64,000 nt of DNA from Mycolicibacterium komossense (GCF_025822605.1 NZ_JACKTY010000012.1:248001-312000), one strand, 5' to 3'. Counted from the first letter of the stretch, positions 29,394 to 43,825 are shown. The notes: generated from the letters alone by a model not told the origin. A program made the numbers and translations.

Positions 29394-30022
29394 TGAGTCC
29401 AGGTAGGGGACACGCGGACGCCGGTCCGCAGAGCAGGTTCGCCCGCTCGCCGGAAACGGTCGACAGGATCCTGGTGATCGCGTGCGCAGTGATGTGGCTC
29501 GCGGTTCTCGGTGTCGGTGTCGCGGCCACCGTCGCGCTGGTCGATCTCGGCAGTGGTCATCCGGCGACGGCGCCGAAAGCCGAGCATTCCGACACCCCGT
29601 GGCTGCTGTACGTGGTGATCGGGGTGTCGGCGCTGGTCATCCTGGCGGCGATTCCGCTGCTGCTTCGCGCCCGGCGAATCGTGATCGACGAGCGGCCGCC
29701 GGTGCCGCCGGCCCGGCCACAGGCCCGCCTGGCCGTCGATCGTGACCCGCCCGACTACCCGGGCCCGACGCCGGCCCGCGCCCCCTCCAACGTCATCTCG
29801 GTGGGCATGCTGGATCGCATGTGGCTCCGGTGCGGGGTAGGGGTGCTGACCGCGACGGGGGCGGCGATGATCGCCGTGGCGACGGCCACCTACCTGATGG
29901 CGGTCCAATCGGATACCGCGTCCTGGAGCGCCTACGGGGTGGCGGGCGTGATCACCGTGGGCATGACTGCCATTCCGGTGCTCTACCTGCGCCAGCTGCA
30001 CGCAGCGCTGGCCAACTCCTAG
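29393..30022 (+). CDS. four-helix membrane protein (Rv2197c-like, DUF2561)
   Basis: This 209-aa protein has four predicted helices as two pairs: VIACAVMWLAVLGVGVAATVAL and LLYVVIGVSALVILAAIPLLL, then VGVLTATGAAMIAVATATYLM and YGVAGVITVGMTAIPVLYL. A Pro/Arg-rich loop separates the pairs. Its ATG overlaps the mmpS3 stop as TGATG, so the two are cotranslated and may work together. The function is unknown. Confidence 0.85.
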   Translation: MSPGRGHADAGPQSRFARSPETVDRILVIACAVMWLAVLGVGVAATVALVDLGSGHPATAPKAEHSDTPWLLYVVIGVSALVILAAIPLLLRARRIVIDERPPVPPARPQARLAVDRDPPDYPGPTPARAPSNVISVGMLDRMWLRCGVGVLTATGAAMIAVATATYLMAVQSDTASWSAYGVAGVITVGMTAIPVLYLRQLHAALANS

Positions 30023-30026
30023 CCGC

Positions 30027-30734
30027 TCAGGGCCACAGCAGCGTCCGAGTCCAGCCGCCATCGGCGCGTTGGTACTGGACACGGACATGGCGGCGCGTGG
30101 TGTCGGACTGCCAGAATTCGACGGTGTCCGCGACGACGGCATACGACGTCCATTCGGCGGGCACCAGATCGGGGGCCGTGGCTAGTTCGGCTCGCGCCGT
30201 TGCCAGGGCTGCATCGAGTTCCGCCTGGTCGGAGTAGGGCTCGCTCTGACGGCGGGTCAACGCCATCTCTCGTGATCCCGCCGGGCGGGCCAGGAAATCG
30301 GCGGCAGCGATATCGTCGGGATCCCGTACGACGGGCCCCGAGACGCGGATCTGCCTGCCCAGCTGCGGCCAGTAGAACGTCAGGGCCGCAACGGGGTTCG
30401 TGGACAGCTGTCGGCCCCTGCGGCTGATCGAGCTGACCGCGAAGTGCCAGCCACCGTCGGTCGTGACGTCTTTGCAGATGAGCACCCGCGCCCACGGGCG
30501 ACCGGTCTCATCGACGGTGGACAGCGTCATGGCATGCGGTTCAGCGACACCGGATTCAATTGCGTGACACAACCATTCGGTGAACAGCGCGAGCGGCTCG
30601 GCCGGTGCTCGCCCAGGATCGAATGGGGGAGCGGAGCCGGCGAGCACCGACAGCCGGCGCAGCGTCTCCCGCAGGCCGGCGTCGACTGACCTAGTGGTGG
30701 CCGTTGTGCCCGCTTCCGTTGGCTCCATTGCCAT
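30027..30734 (-). CDS. PNPOx-like flavin-binding oxidase (PdxH/PhzG-type)
   Basis: This protein of about 235 aa resembles pyridoxamine-phosphate oxidase and Phz[50 protein letters not shown] and a C-terminal VEFWQ...RRHVRVQY. An FMN-dependent oxidation is likely, but the substrate is uncertain. No ATG/GTG/TTG lies between the qcrB stop and the conserved domain, so it must start inside qcrB (GTG 30755, ATG 30734 or ATG 30728). I know of no counterpart here in M. tuberculosis. Confidence 0.8.
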   Translation of the reverse strand: MAMEPTEAGTTATTRSVDAGLRETLRRLSVLAGSAPPFDPGRAPAEPLALFTEWLCHAIESGVAEPHAMTLSTVDETGRPWARVLICKDVTTDGGWHFAVSSISRRGRQLSTNPVAALTFYWPQLGRQIRVSGPVVRDPDDIAAADFLARPAGSREMALTRRQSEPYSDQAELDAALATARAELATAPDLVPAEWTSYAVVADTVEFWQSDTTRRHVRVQYQRADGGWTRTLLWP

Positions 30735-32373
30735 TGGATCCGTTGCTGGGCGCACCCACTATTTCGGAGTCCTGGTATTCCTTCAGAGCGGTGAGCGCGC
30801 GGTGCTCGGAGGCGTGCGCAGCCTCGCGCAGCGCCTGGTCCTCGGAGACCGGATCGGCGAACAGGAAGCTGCCAGAACCGGTGGAACCGCCGGAACCGAG
30901 TTTGTTCATCTTCTTCGGCACCGCGGCACCCTGGTATTCCAGCGGGATCGGGTGGCCGTGGTCGTCGACCGGGCCGATCGGCTGGTGCAGCTCGACGTAC
31001 GCGCCGTGCGGCAGGCGCTTGAGGATGCCCGTCTCGATACCGTGCTCAAGGACTGCACGGTCGCTGCGCTGCAGCCCGACGGCCCACCGGTAGGCGATGA
31101 AGTAGACCAACGGTGGCAGGACCACCATCGCGATACGGGCGATCCACGTCGTCGCATTGAGGGAGATGTGGAACTTCAGCGCGATGATGTCGTTCATGCA
31201 GGCGAAGGTCAGCAGGATGTAGAACGAGATCGCCATGGAGCCGACGGCCGTGCGGACCGGTGCATCACGCGGGCGCTGCAGCAGGTTGTGGTGGCTGTTG
31301 TCACCGGTGAACTTCTTCTCCAGGAACGGATAGACCACCAGCAGACCGAGGATCACGCCCATCAGCACCGCGATCCAGACCGGCTGCGGGATGGTGTGGC
31401 CGAAGGGATAGAACTCCCAGGCCGGCCAGATACGGATCAGGCCGTCGGTCCACATCATGTAGAAGTCGGGCTGTGAACCCGCGGAGATCTGCGAGGGCTT
31501 ATAGGGGCCCAGGTCCCAGATCGGGTTGATCTGCAACAGGCCGCCCATCAGGCCGAGCACGCCGACCGTCATGGCGAAGAAGGCACCCGATTTCAGCGCG
31601 AACACCGGCATGACGCGCACGCCGACGACGTTCTTCTCGGTGCGGCCGGGGCCGGGGAACTGGGTGTGCTTCTGGAACCAGACCAGGGCGAGGTGAGCGC
31701 CGATCAGCGCCAGGATGATGCCGGGGATCAGCAGGATGTGCAGGGCATAGAGCCGGGGGATGATGATCGTGCCCGGGAAATCGCCGCCGAACAGAGCCCA
31801 GTGCATCCAGGTTCCGATCACCGGAAGGCCCATGGTGATGCCCGACAGGGCGGCGCGCAGGCCGGTACCGGAGAGCAGGTCGTCGGGCAGCGAGTAACCG
31901 AAGAAGCCTTCGAACATCGCCAGGATCAGTAGCAGCGAGCCGATCAGCCAGTTGGCCTCACGCGGCCTGCGGAACGCACCGGTGAAGAAGATGCGGGCCA
32001 GGTGCACCATGATCGAGGCGGCGAACAGCAGCGCCGCCCAGTGGTGGATCTGGCGGACGAACAGACCGCCGCGGACCTCGAAGCTGATGTTGAGAGCCGA
32101 CTCGTAGGCCTTGGACATCTCGATGCCGCGAAGCGGTTCGTAGACACCGTTGTAGGTGACTTCGGCCATCGAGGGGTCGAAGAACAGCGTCAGCCACACA
32201 CCGGTGATCAGCAGCACGACGAAGCTGTAGAGCGCAATCTCGCCCAGCAGGAACGACCAGTGCGTGGGGAAGACCTTGTTCAGGATCCCGCGCCGCACCG
32301 CCGCCGACGGGTGATAGCGAGAATCGATCGCATCGCCCTGCTTGGCCAGAATCTCACCGATATTCGGACTCAT
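30691..32373 (-). CDS. qcrB: ubiquinol/menaquinol-cytochrome c reductase cytochrome b subunit
   Basis: This 560-aa cytochrome b is the quinone-oxidising subunit of the bcc-aa3 supercomplex. Haem-ligating His pairs lie in [22 protein letters not shown] and [20 protein letters not shown]. The Qo-side PAWEFYPFG replaces the classical PEWY. The C-terminus is a hydrophilic extension ending in Asn/Gly/His-rich low-complexity sequence. ATG 32373 overlaps the qcrA stop as ATGA. QcrB is the known target of telacebec-type inhibitors. Its 3' end overlaps the PNPOx-like gene. Confidence 0.97.
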   Translation of the reverse strand: MSPNIGEILAKQGDAIDSRYHPSAAVRRGILNKVFPTHWSFLLGEIALYSFVVLLITGVWLTLFFDPSMAEVTYNGVYEPLRGIEMSKAYESALNISFEVRGGLFVRQIHHWAALLFAASIMVHLARIFFTGAFRRPREANWLIGSLLLILAMFEGFFGYSLPDDLLSGTGLRAALSGITMGLPVIGTWMHWALFGGDFPGTIIIPRLYALHILLIPGIILALIGAHLALVWFQKHTQFPGPGRTEKNVVGVRVMPVFALKSGAFFAMTVGVLGLMGGLLQINPIWDLGPYKPSQISAGSQPDFYMMWTDGLIRIWPAWEFYPFGHTIPQPVWIAVLMGVILGLLVVYPFLEKKFTGDNSHHNLLQRPRDAPVRTAVGSMAISFYILLTFACMNDIIALKFHISLNATTWIARIAMVVLPPLVYFIAYRWAVGLQRSDRAVLEHGIETGILKRLPHGAYVELHQPIGPVDDHGHPIPLEYQGAAVPKKMNKLGSGGSTGSGSFLFADPVSEDQALREAAHASEHRALTALKEYQDSEIVGAPSNGSNGNGANGSGHNGHH

Positions 32374-33551
32374 GATGTGCGCTCCCAGAAAGCCGGTCCT
32401 ACGGGCTCGATGAAGTCGCCGTTGGCGACCATGTACCCATCCTGGTCGATCGTGATGGGTAGCTGCGCCAACGCGCGCGCAGCGGGGCCGAATATCGGCT
32501 TGGCGAAATGCAGTGCGTCGAACTGTGACTGATGGCACGGGCACAGGATTCGGTAGGTCTGCTGCTCGTACAGCGATGACGGGCAACCCAGATGCGAGCA
32601 AACCTTGGTGAAGGCGAACAGGTCACCGAAGTTGAAGCTCTCCTGGCCTTGGCGCTTGACCACGCGGCCCATATCCTGCGGACGGATCCTGATCAGCATG
32701 ACGGGGTTGCGGACGCCCATCAGGATCGCGCTGAGCTTTTCGTGCGACTCGACGGTGGTGCCGTCGCCGTCGGATTCGCGCCACGGCAGCACGGTCTCCA
32801 TGCCGCCGGCGTCGATGTCCTCCGGGCGCATCTTGACGAAGGGACTGTGGCTGTCACCGGTGGCGCGGGCCAGGTAGATGGTCTCGCCGGCGAACCGGGG
32901 AGTCCAGCCTGACGTCCACAGCACTGCCTTCATACCTTCGGCGGTCGGGACCACCGGCTTCCACGGGTTCTTGATCAGGCCGCCGATGAAGGCCACCAGG
33001 GTGCCTGCACCGAACGCGCCGAGTCCGATCCCGAGTGAAAGGCCGATCATCTTGCGGCGCCGCAGCGTCGAGCCTTCCAACGCATCGGTCAGGTTGGCCG
33101 CGACCGTCTTGCGCTGCAGCTCCGAGGAGGCGCCGTCGTGGCGGTCCTGGATGGTGATCTCTTCGGGGATGAACTTCTTCTGGATCAGCACCGCGCCGAT
33201 ACCGATCGCGAGGATCGACAACCCGAACGTCAGGCCGTACAGGGGAGTGGCCAGGCTGTAGATGAAGTTGCCTGCGCTGCCGTCGGGCTTGTACTCCCAG
33301 GGCCAGAACAAGAAGACCACCAGCAGTGCGAGACCGCTGAGGCCACCGAGCAGCAGCCAGAACGACACCGAACGCTCGGCGCGCTTCTCGGCCTTGGTGC
33401 CCTCGACGGGCCAGCGGGGGTCCTTGAAGACGATGTCGACGCCATCGAGCTTGCCGCCGAGTGTCAGCAACTCCTCGCGGGACATGGCCGCGAGCTGCTC
33501 GTCGGTAGGGTTCAGGTCACCTTCGTCGGTACCGGTCTTGCTCTCACTCAT
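32370..33551 (-). CDS. qcrA: Rieske iron-sulfur subunit of cytochrome bcc
   Basis: This 393-aa Rieske protein has three N-terminal transmembrane helices, typical of actinobacteria. The C-terminal 2Fe-2S domain ligands are C318 and H320 (CSHLGC) and C337 and H340 (CPCHQS), with C323 and C339 forming the disulfide. The first box has Ser in place of the commoner Thr. ATG 33551 overlaps the qcrC stop as ATGA, and its own stop overlaps qcrB, so the three genes are tightly coupled. Confidence 0.97.
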   Translation of the reverse strand: MSESKTGTDEGDLNPTDEQLAAMSREELLTLGGKLDGVDIVFKDPRWPVEGTKAEKRAERSVSFWLLLGGLSGLALLVVFLFWPWEYKPDGSAGNFIYSLATPLYGLTFGLSILAIGIGAVLIQKKFIPEEITIQDRHDGASSELQRKTVAANLTDALEGSTLRRRKMIGLSLGIGLGAFGAGTLVAFIGGLIKNPWKPVVPTAEGMKAVLWTSGWTPRFAGETIYLARATGDSHSPFVKMRPEDIDAGGMETVLPWRESDGDGTTVESHEKLSAILMGVRNPVMLIRIRPQDMGRVVKRQGQESFNFGDLFAFTKVCSHLGCPSSLYEQQTYRILCPCHQSQFDALHFAKPIFGPAARALAQLPITIDQDGYMVANGDFIEPVGPAFWERTS

Positions 33552-34384
33552 GCTCGTGCCCCGATCCACATGGCGATACCGATCACTGCCACCATTCCGA
33601 TAATCCAGGCCGCCATGCCCTCGCTGGTGGGCCCGAAGCCGCCGAGGCCGTAGCCGCCGGGGGAGCGGGATTCCGCCGCGCCGCGAACATAGGCGACGAT
33701 GTCCTTCTTCTCGTCGGGCGTCAGCTGCCGGTCGGAGAACTTCGGCATGTTCTGCGGGCCGGTCAGCATCGCCGTGAAGATCTGCTGCGGGTTGGCATCG
33801 CCCAGGTCCGGTGCGTACTTACCGGAGGACAGGGCGCCGCCCTTACCTGTGAAGTTGTGGCAGGAGGCGCAGTTCAGCCGGAACAGGTCGGCGCCGCGGG
33901 CAACGTTGTTGCCGAGCAGCGATTCCTGGGCGATCTGGCCGTTTTCGTCGCGGACCACCGATGGGCCGCCGCCGTTGGCCTGGATGTAGGCGCCGAGGGC
34001 GTCGATCTGGGCCTCGTCGAAGTTCGGCGTCTTCGACGGCGCCTGCGCGTTGAGGCTCATCGCCGGCATGCGACCGGTGGAGACCTGGAAGTAGACGGCT
34101 GCCTCGCCGACGCCGACCAGGCTGGGCCCGCGGTCGGGAACGCCCTGCAAGTTCGCGCCATGGCAGGTGATGCATGCGGTCTCATAGAGCTGCTTGCCGT
34201 TACGCAGCAGCGCCGAAGCGGATTCGTCCGCTACGGCGACCTGCGGTCGGGGGGTCAAGACCGCGGCCAGTCCACCAGCCATAGCCAGCGCTATCAGCAG
34301 GAGAAACCCGCCGGTGATGCGCCGGCGCAGTCGCCGGCGGGACCGGTCACCATTGGCCGATCGGGTCAACCGCGAGATTTTCAA
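33548..34384 (-). CDS. qcrC: dihaem cytochrome c subunit of cytochrome bcc
   Basis: This 278-aa subunit carries electrons from the bcc complex to the oxidase. Two CxxCH haem sites are visible: CITCH (C71-H75) and CASCH. There is an N-terminal hydrophobic helix ([18 protein letters not shown]) and a C-terminal anchor ([19 protein letters not shown]). I chose TTG 34384 because AGGAG precedes it by seven bases and the length fits Rv2194; ATG 34429 is an in-frame alternative. It follows ctaE by 58 bases. Confidence 0.95.
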   Translation of the reverse strand: MKISRLTRSANGDRSRRRLRRRITGGFLLLIALAMAGGLAAVLTPRPQVAVADESASALLRNGKQLYETACITCHGANLQGVPDRGPSLVGVGEAAVYFQVSTGRMPAMSLNAQAPSKTPNFDEAQIDALGAYIQANGGGPSVVRDENGQIAQESLLGNNVARGADLFRLNCASCHNFTGKGGALSSGKYAPDLGDANPQQIFTAMLTGPQNMPKFSDRQLTPDEKKDIVAYVRGAAESRSPGGYGLGGFGPTSEGMAAWIIGMVAVIGIAMWIGARA

Positions 34385-34442
34385 CCCAGCACTCCTGTTC
34401 TTCTGTGTGGCACGGGCGCTGCTCGTCATCGGACGCTGATCG

Positions 34443-38046
<3,604 letters not shown>

Positions 38047-38077
38047 GGCTGCCGACGTTAAGCCCTGCCTGAGACAA

Positions 38078-38124
38078 ATTTCGCCAGGCGCAGCCGGTAC
38101 CGCGGACCGCGGTTTTGGCGAAAT
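38078..38124. promoter_or_regulatory. 9-bp inverted repeat upstream of the nuclease fusion gene
   Basis: ATTTCGCCA (38078-38086) and TGGCGAAAT (38116-38124) are exact complements separated by 29 bases, which themselves contain CCGCGG twice. The element lies 32 bases upstream of GTG 38046, between divergent genes. It may be an operator or a leader hairpin. Confidence 0.4.
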
Positions 38125-38266
38125 CTCGACAATTCGGGTCAACTTGCCCGGCACTGGCCGGCCGCGATCCCAGTGGGTGGACGCCACGCCGATTTGTCGG
38201 TGGCCGGGTTTAGCGTGCGAACAGGGGAAATCCAGACGGACCGAAACACACAGAAAGAGGTAGGAC

Positions 38267-38500
38267 ATGGGACAGAGGGGCCGTCCGGACGATAACGGTG
38301 AGCCGGTGATCATCGACTGTGACGACTGTGCGGTGCGCGGTCCAGGATGCCGCGATTGCGTGGTCAGCGTATTACTAGGTATTCCTGATACGTTGCTGGC
38401 GGACGAGCGGGCAGCGCTGGAGGTACTTGCTGACGCGGGAATGGCGCCGAGGCTCCGGTTGGTGCCGATCCACCGTGAGCGGAAACCGGGAGTTGCCTGA
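38267..38500 (+). CDS. Cys-rich small protein of unknown function
   Basis: This 77-aa protein has a polar N-terminus and then the cluster [16 protein letters not shown], where two CxxC pairs could hold zinc or an Fe-S cluster. A helical segment ([20 protein letters not shown]) and a basic C-terminus follow. AAAGAGG precedes ATG 38267. I recognise it only as a conserved mycobacterial small protein near ripC. It is divergent from the nuclease fusion and upstream of ripC on the same strand. The function is unknown. Confidence 0.75.
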   Translation: MGQRGRPDDNGEPVIIDCDDCAVRGPGCRDCVVSVLLGIPDTLLADERAALEVLADAGMAPRLRLVPIHRERKPGVA

Positions 38501-38657
38501 GAGTCGGGTTCGGCCTGGGCAACAGCTGGCGAAAGCTGTTAAGTTTGCGTCTCTTGTTGGACAACGCCGATGCCGTTTCGTAACCTATCTGAGACCTAAG
38601 GCGGTTCGACGGCGACGCATCAGCGGCACGTCGAAGGCAGTTTAAGGACAAGCAATC

Positions 38658-39854
38658 TTGAGGTTGGACGGCGAAGACCGGATCAAACGCGGTGTTAAAC
38701 GACCCGTTTTCGGATTGATAGCCGTGCTCATCCTGCTCGCCAGCATGCTGGCCTCGGGTGTGCAGGCCGATCCTGCCGATGACGCGTTGGCAAAGCTGAA
38801 TGAATTGTCGCGGCAGGCCGAGCAGACCACAGAGGCCATGCACAGTGCGCAGCTTGACCTGAACAACAAGCTGGAGGCCCAGGCGGCTGCAGAGCGCAAA
38901 CATAACGACGACCTTGCCGCCGTCGATGCCACCAAGGCGCAGTTGGCAACCTTTCAGACCGGTGTGGATAAGTTTGCCGCCGCCATGTACATGGGTGGCC
39001 GGACCGACGGACTCAACGCGATGCTGACCGCTGAGTCGCCACAGGGACTGATCGACAAGTTGGCCGTCCAACGGGTGATGGCCACCGAGATGTCCGCGCA
39101 GATGGCCAACTACAAGAAGCTCAGTGCCGAAGCAGTAACGGCCGAAGCCGCGTCGGCCGCGTCCGCCGACGCCGCCAAGACCGCCGCCGAGCAGGCCGCC
39201 GCCGTCCGGGCCGATCTGCAGTCCAAGCAGAGCAAGCTTCAGTTACAGATCGCCGTCGTCAAATCTCAGTACATGGCGCTGACGCCGGCCCAGCGCGTTG
39301 CCCTGGCCGCTCCTGCGCCCCCACCGCCGCCGGACGCGTTGCCCCCCGGTCCCGACGTACTGGCTGCGGGCCCGATGCCCGGCCTGCCGCCGGATGCACT
39401 TCCGCCTGATGCCCCGTTGCCTCCCGAAGGTGCGCCGCCCGCTCCTGACGGGGTTCCCCCCGGCGATCTCGCACCGCCCGAGGGTGCGGTTCCCGCCCCT
39501 GGTGGTGGCGAAGGTGCCATCGCCGTCCAGGCAGCCCTGACCCGTGTCGGCTCCCCGTACTCCTGGGGTGCCGGTGGTCCGAGCGCTTTCGACTGCTCGG
39601 GTCTGGTGATGTGGTCCTTCCAACAGGCCGGTATCTCGTTACCGCACTCCAGCCAGGCGCTGGCAGCAGGTGGACAGCCGGTATCGAGGGATGATCTGCA
39701 GCCCGGTGACGTGATCAACTTCTACTCGGACGCCTCGCACACCGGCATCTACGTCGGCGACGGCATGGTGGTGCACGCGTCGACCTTCGGACAGCCGGTC
39801 AAGGTGGTGCCGATTGACGGCGCCGGCCCGTTCTACAACGCCCGTCGCTACTGA
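38658..39854 (+). CDS. ripC: NlpC/P60 peptidoglycan hydrolase, RipC
   Basis: This 398-aa secreted endopeptidase has an N-terminal signal/anchor helix (PVFGLIAVLILLASMLASGV) ending near residue 36. An Ala/Gln-rich coiled coil spans about 45-200, and a Pro-rich linker about 215-285. The catalytic NlpC/P60 domain has C313 (AFDCSGL), H361 (SHTGIYVG) and H373 (VVHAST). It corresponds to Rv2190c. The coiled coil is expected to contact an FtsEX-type regulator, by analogy. TTG 38658 has AAGGA nine bases upstream. Confidence 0.94.
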   Translation: MRLDGEDRIKRGVKRPVFGLIAVLILLASMLASGVQADPADDALAKLNELSRQAEQTTEAMHSAQLDLNNKLEAQAAAERKHNDDLAAVDATKAQLATFQTGVDKFAAAMYMGGRTDGLNAMLTAESPQGLIDKLAVQRVMATEMSAQMANYKKLSAEAVTAEAASAASADAAKTAAEQAAAVRADLQSKQSKLQLQIAVVKSQYMALTPAQRVALAAPAPPPPPDALPPGPDVLAAGPMPGLPPDALPPDAPLPPEGAPPAPDGVPPGDLAPPEGAVPAPGGGEGAIAVQAALTRVGSPYSWGAGGPSAFDCSGLVMWSFQQAGISLPHSSQALAAGGQPVSRDDLQPGDVINFYSDASHTGIYVGDGMVVHASTFGQPVKVVPIDGAGPFYNARRY

Positions 39855-40710
39855 CGGTCCCCAGCGCGGACGCAGTCGCTGGCCGGTACTGCTGGCAGTG
39901 ATCCTGGTTGCCATCGGTCTGCTCGTTGGTGTTCGTCTGCTGAGCACACCGCCTGACGGTTCCGCCCCCACTGCGTCGTCGGCCGCGCACTCGCCGGCAC
40001 CGCTGGTGGTCGGTGACGATCGCACGATCACCATGATCAGTCTCGGCGGTCCCCGCACCGATGCGCTGCTGGCCCGGGTGGGAGCGAATATCGGTGCGGC
40101 GGTCACCTCGGTGGAGGCGTTCTGGGGCACCGATTGGTCGCATGAAATCCTCGTCGTCGCCGCCGGGAGCGATGCCGAGTTCGCCGCGCAGGCCGGTCGG
40201 GGTACCGCCGCCGGCGCCGACATCGCCGCAGTCGCCGTCGCGGATTACGTGGACCCGTCGCATGGCGTGGCCACCGGTCAGCGCATCGTATTGGCCCCAG
40301 GCGCCAGCCAGATGAGCGACGCTGCACTGCGAATCGTCTTGGGGCACGAGCTTTTCCACTATGCGAGCCGAGCCGACACGGCGCTCGACGCGCCCCGCTG
40401 GCTGACCGAGGGAGTCGCCGACTACGTCGGTCGCCCCGCCACCGGGGTGCCCAAGGATGCGGAGGTACCCACTGCGCTGCCGTCGGATGCCGATTTCGCC
40501 GCCGACGGCCCAGCACTGTCGCTGGCCTATGACCGGGCCTGGTTGTTCGCCCGCTTCGTCGCCGACGAATACGGCGTGCCCGCGCTGCGAGAGCTGTATC
40601 AGCGGGTGTGCGGGCCAGGCCATATCGATGTGCCGATGGCGCTGCGGGAAACCCTGGGCGCGGGCCCTGACGATGTGCTGGCTCGCTGGCGCGCATGGTT
40701 CAGCCGGTAG
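39814..40710 (+). CDS. membrane-anchored gluzincin-like protein (HExxH)
   Basis: This 298-aa protein has one N-terminal transmembrane helix (WPVLLAVILVAIGLLVGVRLL, about 23-43) and an outer domain. The outer domain carries GHELFH (H178, E179, H182) followed by WLTEGVADYV (E199), a typical gluzincin zinc site. A C-terminal segment with DEYGVPALRELYQ recalls peptidase MA-like proteins. TTG 39814, with AAGGTGG six bases upstream, lies inside ripC and overlaps it by 41 bases. It occupies the position of Rv2189c. Protease activity is inferred. Confidence 0.8.
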   Translation: MTAPARSTTPVATDGPQRGRSRWPVLLAVILVAIGLLVGVRLLSTPPDGSAPTASSAAHSPAPLVVGDDRTITMISLGGPRTDALLARVGANIGAAVTSVEAFWGTDWSHEILVVAAGSDAEFAAQAGRGTAAGADIAAVAVADYVDPSHGVATGQRIVLAPGASQMSDAALRIVLGHELFHYASRADTALDAPRWLTEGVADYVGRPATGVPKDAEVPTALPSDADFAADGPALSLAYDRAWLFARFVADEYGVPALRELYQRVCGPGHIDVPMALRETLGAGPDDVLARWRAWFSR

Positions 40711-40721
40711 CCTGACACCCG

Positions 40722-41852
40722 ATGCCCCGGGTCCTGCTTGTCACCAACGACTTTCCCCCCCGTAAGGGCGGAATCCAGTCGTATCTGGAGGAATTCGTCA
40801 CCCGGCTCGCGGCGATGGGCAGCCACGAGCTGACTGTGTACGCGCCGCGGTGGAAGGACTGCCAGGCTTACGACGAACAGGTGTCCTTCGACGTGGTGCG
40901 GCACCCGACCAGCCTGATGCTGCCCGAACCGTCCGTCGACTCCCGCATGCGCAGGCTCATCGAGAGCCGGGCCATCCAGACGGTCTGGTTCGGCGCGGCC
41001 GCCCCGTTGGCGCTGCTCGGCCCGCGGGCCCGGCAGGCCGGTGCCACCCGCGTGCTGGCCAGCACCCATGGTCACGAAGTGGGCTGGTCGATGCTGCCGG
41101 TGGCCCGATCGGCGCTGCGCCGCATCGGAGACGGCACCGACGTCGTCACCTTCGTCAGCCGCTACACTCGCGGCCGATTCGCCTCCGCCTTCGGCCCCGA
41201 CGCCGCCCTCGAGCACCTGCCGCCGGGCGTCGACACCGACCGGTTCCGTCCCGACCCGGCCGCGCGGGCCGAGCTGCGCCGCCGCTACGGTCTGGGCGAG
41301 CGGCCGACCGTGGTCTGCCTTTCGCGCCTGGTACCGAGGAAGGGCCAGGACATGCTGATCCGGGCACTGCCCGAGATCCGCCGGCGGGTGCCCGGCGCCG
41401 CGCTGGTGATCGTCGGCGGCGGCCCATATCTGGACACGTTGCGCACGCTGGCCGGCCAGCACGATGTGACCGGCGATGTGGTGTTCACCGGGGGAGTGCC
41501 GGCCGCCGAACTACCGGCCCACCATGCGATGGGCGACGTTTTCGCGATGCCGTGCCGCACGCGCGGCGCCGGCCTGGACGTCGAGGGCCTCGGGATCGTC
41601 TTCCTGGAGGCTTCGGCCAGCGGCGTGCCCGTCGTGGCGGGCGATTCCGGTGGCGCTCCCGAAACTGTGCAGGATCACCGCACCGGTCGCGTTGTCGATG
41701 GCAAGGCGCTCCACGAGATAACCGACGCCGTCGGCGAACTGCTGGCCGACCCCGATCGAGCCGCGCGGCTCGGCGCCAATGGACGCGACTGGGTTACATC
41801 GCAGTGGCGCTGGGACACGATGGCGGGCCGACTGTCCGACCTGCTGGGTTAG
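40722..41852 (+). CDS. pimB: PIM mannosyltransferase PimB' (GT4)
   Basis: This 376-aa cytoplasmic GT4 enzyme uses GDP-mannose to add the second mannose to phosphatidylinositol mannosides. The N-terminal acceptor loop is TNDFPPRKGGIQSYL. The donor site includes VCLSRLVPRKGQDMLI and the terminal EGLGIVFLEASASGVPVV. It corresponds to Rv2188c (PimB', also called MgtA-like in older work). It lies 11 bases after the gluzincin-like gene and ends five bases from convergent fadD15. Confidence 0.94.
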   Translation: MPRVLLVTNDFPPRKGGIQSYLEEFVTRLAAMGSHELTVYAPRWKDCQAYDEQVSFDVVRHPTSLMLPEPSVDSRMRRLIESRAIQTVWFGAAAPLALLGPRARQAGATRVLASTHGHEVGWSMLPVARSALRRIGDGTDVVTFVSRYTRGRFASAFGPDAALEHLPPGVDTDRFRPDPAARAELRRRYGLGERPTVVCLSRLVPRKGQDMLIRALPEIRRRVPGAALVIVGGGPYLDTLRTLAGQHDVTGDVVFTGGVPAAELPAHHAMGDVFAMPCRTRGAGLDVEGLGIVFLEASASGVPVVAGDSGGAPETVQDHRTGRVVDGKALHEITDAVGELLADPDRAARLGANGRDWVTSQWRWDTMAGRLSDLLG

Positions 41853-41857
41853 TGGTC

Positions 41858-43663
41858 TCAGTCCTTCTGATAGATGGCGTCGATGTCGTCGGCGAACTTC
41901 TCGGCGACGACCTTGCGTTTGACCTTCAGCGTCGGGGTCAGCTCGCCGGTCTCCTCGGTGAAGTCGACGGGCAGGATCCGGAACTTGCGGATCGACTCGG
42001 CATGCGAGACAACGAGGTTGGCCTGTTTGACGGCGACATCGACCTCGGCCTTGAGGTCCGGGTCATTGGCCAGTTCGCCGACCGTGGCGCCCGCGGCTTT
42101 ACCGTTGCGCTGCTTCCAGCCCACGAACGCTTCCGGGTCGATGGTGATCAGCGCCCCGATGAACGGCTGGTTGTCGCCCACCACCATCGCCTGGCTGATC
42201 AGCGGATGCGACCGCAGCTGGTCTTCGAGCACCGCGGGGGCGACGTTCTTGCCGCCCGCGGTCACGATGAGTTCTTTTTTGCGCCCGACGATCTTCAGGA
42301 AACCGTCCTTGTCGACGTCGCCGAGGTCGCCGGTGTGGAACCAGCCGTCGGAGATGGCGTCGTTGGTCGCCTGCTCGTTGTGCCAGTACCCGTCGAACAC
42401 CACCCCGCCCTGCACCAGCAGCTCGCCGTCTTCGGCGATCCGCATGCTGTTGCCGGGCAACAGCTTTCCGACAGTGCCGACCTTCATATCGCCGACCCGG
42501 TTGACGGTGATGGCCGCGCTGGTCTCGGTCAGCCCGTAGCCCTCGTAGATGTTGAGCCCGACGCCACGGTAGAAGTGGCACAACCGGGCACCCAGTGGTG
42601 CGCCGCCCGAGATCGACGCGTGGCAGTCGCCTCCGAGGGCAGCCCGCAACTTGCCGTACACCAGCTTGTCGAAGACCGCGTGTTTGACGCGCAGCAGCGG
42701 CGACGGCCCGAACCTGTTGTCCTGCGCCTCACTCCATTCCACCGCGGTCTTCGCGGCCACGGCGAAGATCTTGCCCTTGCCGTCGTTGGCCGCATTCTGC
42801 TCGGCGGTGTTGTAGACCTTCTCGAAGACACGCGGAACGGATACCACCAGCGTCGGTTTGAAGACCGAGAACATCGGTACCAGATTCTTGATGTCGCTGG
42901 TGAATCCGACGGTCACCTTGTTCTGGAAGGCAGCGATCGTGATGGCTCGCGCCAGCACATGTGCCAGCGGCAGGAAGACCAGCAGCCGCTCACCTTTCTG
43001 CAGCAAAGTCGGGCAGGATGCTTTGGCGCCGCGGGTCTCGTAGATCAAGTTCGAGTGGGTGAGCTGGCAGCCCTTGGGCCGTCCGGTGGTACCCGAGGTG
43101 TAGATCAGCGTGGCGGGGTCGTCAGCGCGCAGCGCATCGACGCGCTGCTGGTACTCCGCCGGATCCACCGAGGCACCTGATTCGGTGAGCTGGTCGAGTG
43201 CCTTCGGGCCTGAGCCGTCGATATGGAAGACGCGGCGCAGATCAGGTAGGTCGCCGACGAGTTCGGCGACCAGGGTGGCGTGCGCGTCGGTCTCGGCGAA
43301 CAGCAGTACCGCGCCGGAGTCCTGCAGCACCCAGCGGACCTGCTCGGCCGAGCTGGTCTCGTAGATCGGTACGGTCAGGGCGCCGACCGAGAGAATCGCG
43401 AAATCGAGGATGGCCCACTCGTAGCGGGTGGCGCTCAGAATGGCCACCCGGTCACCGGCTTGCACGCCCTCGGCGATCAGTCCAAGGGCTGCGGAACGGA
43501 TCTGCGCCGCCGCCTGCTTGGCTGTGACGTCGGTCCATGCGCCGTCGCTCAGGCGCTGATAGATGACGTAATCGGGATCGTCGCGCTCGTGTTCGAAGAC
43601 GGCGGCGACGATGGTGTCGTTCTTGCCCACTGGAAACGATGCGGGAACATTCAACTCACGCAA
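41858..43663 (-). CDS. fadD15: long-chain fatty-acid-CoA ligase FadD15
   Basis: This 601-aa AMP-forming enzyme activates long-chain fatty acids. The AMP-binding P-loop is [13 protein letters not shown], and the adenylate motif [10 protein letters not shown] and the hinge [20 protein letters not shown] are intact. Its C-terminus is of the eukaryote-like long-chain ACSL group. It corresponds to Rv2187. TTG 43663 has AAAGGTC upstream. It is divergent from the SRPBCC-ATPase cluster. Confidence 0.94.
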   Translation of the reverse strand: MRELNVPASFPVGKNDTIVAAVFEHERDDPDYVIYQRLSDGAWTDVTAKQAAAQIRSAALGLIAEGVQAGDRVAILSATRYEWAILDFAILSVGALTVPIYETSSAEQVRWVLQDSGAVLLFAETDAHATLVAELVGDLPDLRRVFHIDGSGPKALDQLTESGASVDPAEYQQRVDALRADDPATLIYTSGTTGRPKGCQLTHSNLIYETRGAKASCPTLLQKGERLLVFLPLAHVLARAITIAAFQNKVTVGFTSDIKNLVPMFSVFKPTLVVSVPRVFEKVYNTAEQNAANDGKGKIFAVAAKTAVEWSEAQDNRFGPSPLLRVKHAVFDKLVYGKLRAALGGDCHASISGGAPLGARLCHFYRGVGLNIYEGYGLTETSAAITVNRVGDMKVGTVGKLLPGNSMRIAEDGELLVQGGVVFDGYWHNEQATNDAISDGWFHTGDLGDVDKDGFLKIVGRKKELIVTAGGKNVAPAVLEDQLRSHPLISQAMVVGDNQPFIGALITIDPEAFVGWKQRNGKAAGATVGELANDPDLKAEVDVAVKQANLVVSHAESIRKFRILPVDFTEETGELTPTLKVKRKVVAEKFADDIDAIYQKD

Positions 43664-43825
43664 TTGTCAGACCTTTCCAGGGCGGCGAAGGCTACCCAAA
43701 CGCTCGCTACTCATACGCCTGGGTAGCTGTGTGTCCAGCCTAGTCGGCACAATGTGCGCAATGTGAGCGGCTTCACTGTTGGAGTGGGGTCCGGGGCCGG
43801 GGCACCGATGTGTGAAGCTATGCCG

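Noticed and set aside
38501..38657. Possible c-di-AMP (ydaO) riboswitch upstream of ripC
   Set aside because: The 157-base leader lacks the conserved ydaO core motifs; only a short leader with a ribosome-binding site is evident.
40850..43180. 776-aa plus-strand open frame spanning pimB' and fadD15
   Set aside because: It covers two real genes on different strands and is Arg/Gly/His-rich noise typical of GC-rich shadow frames.
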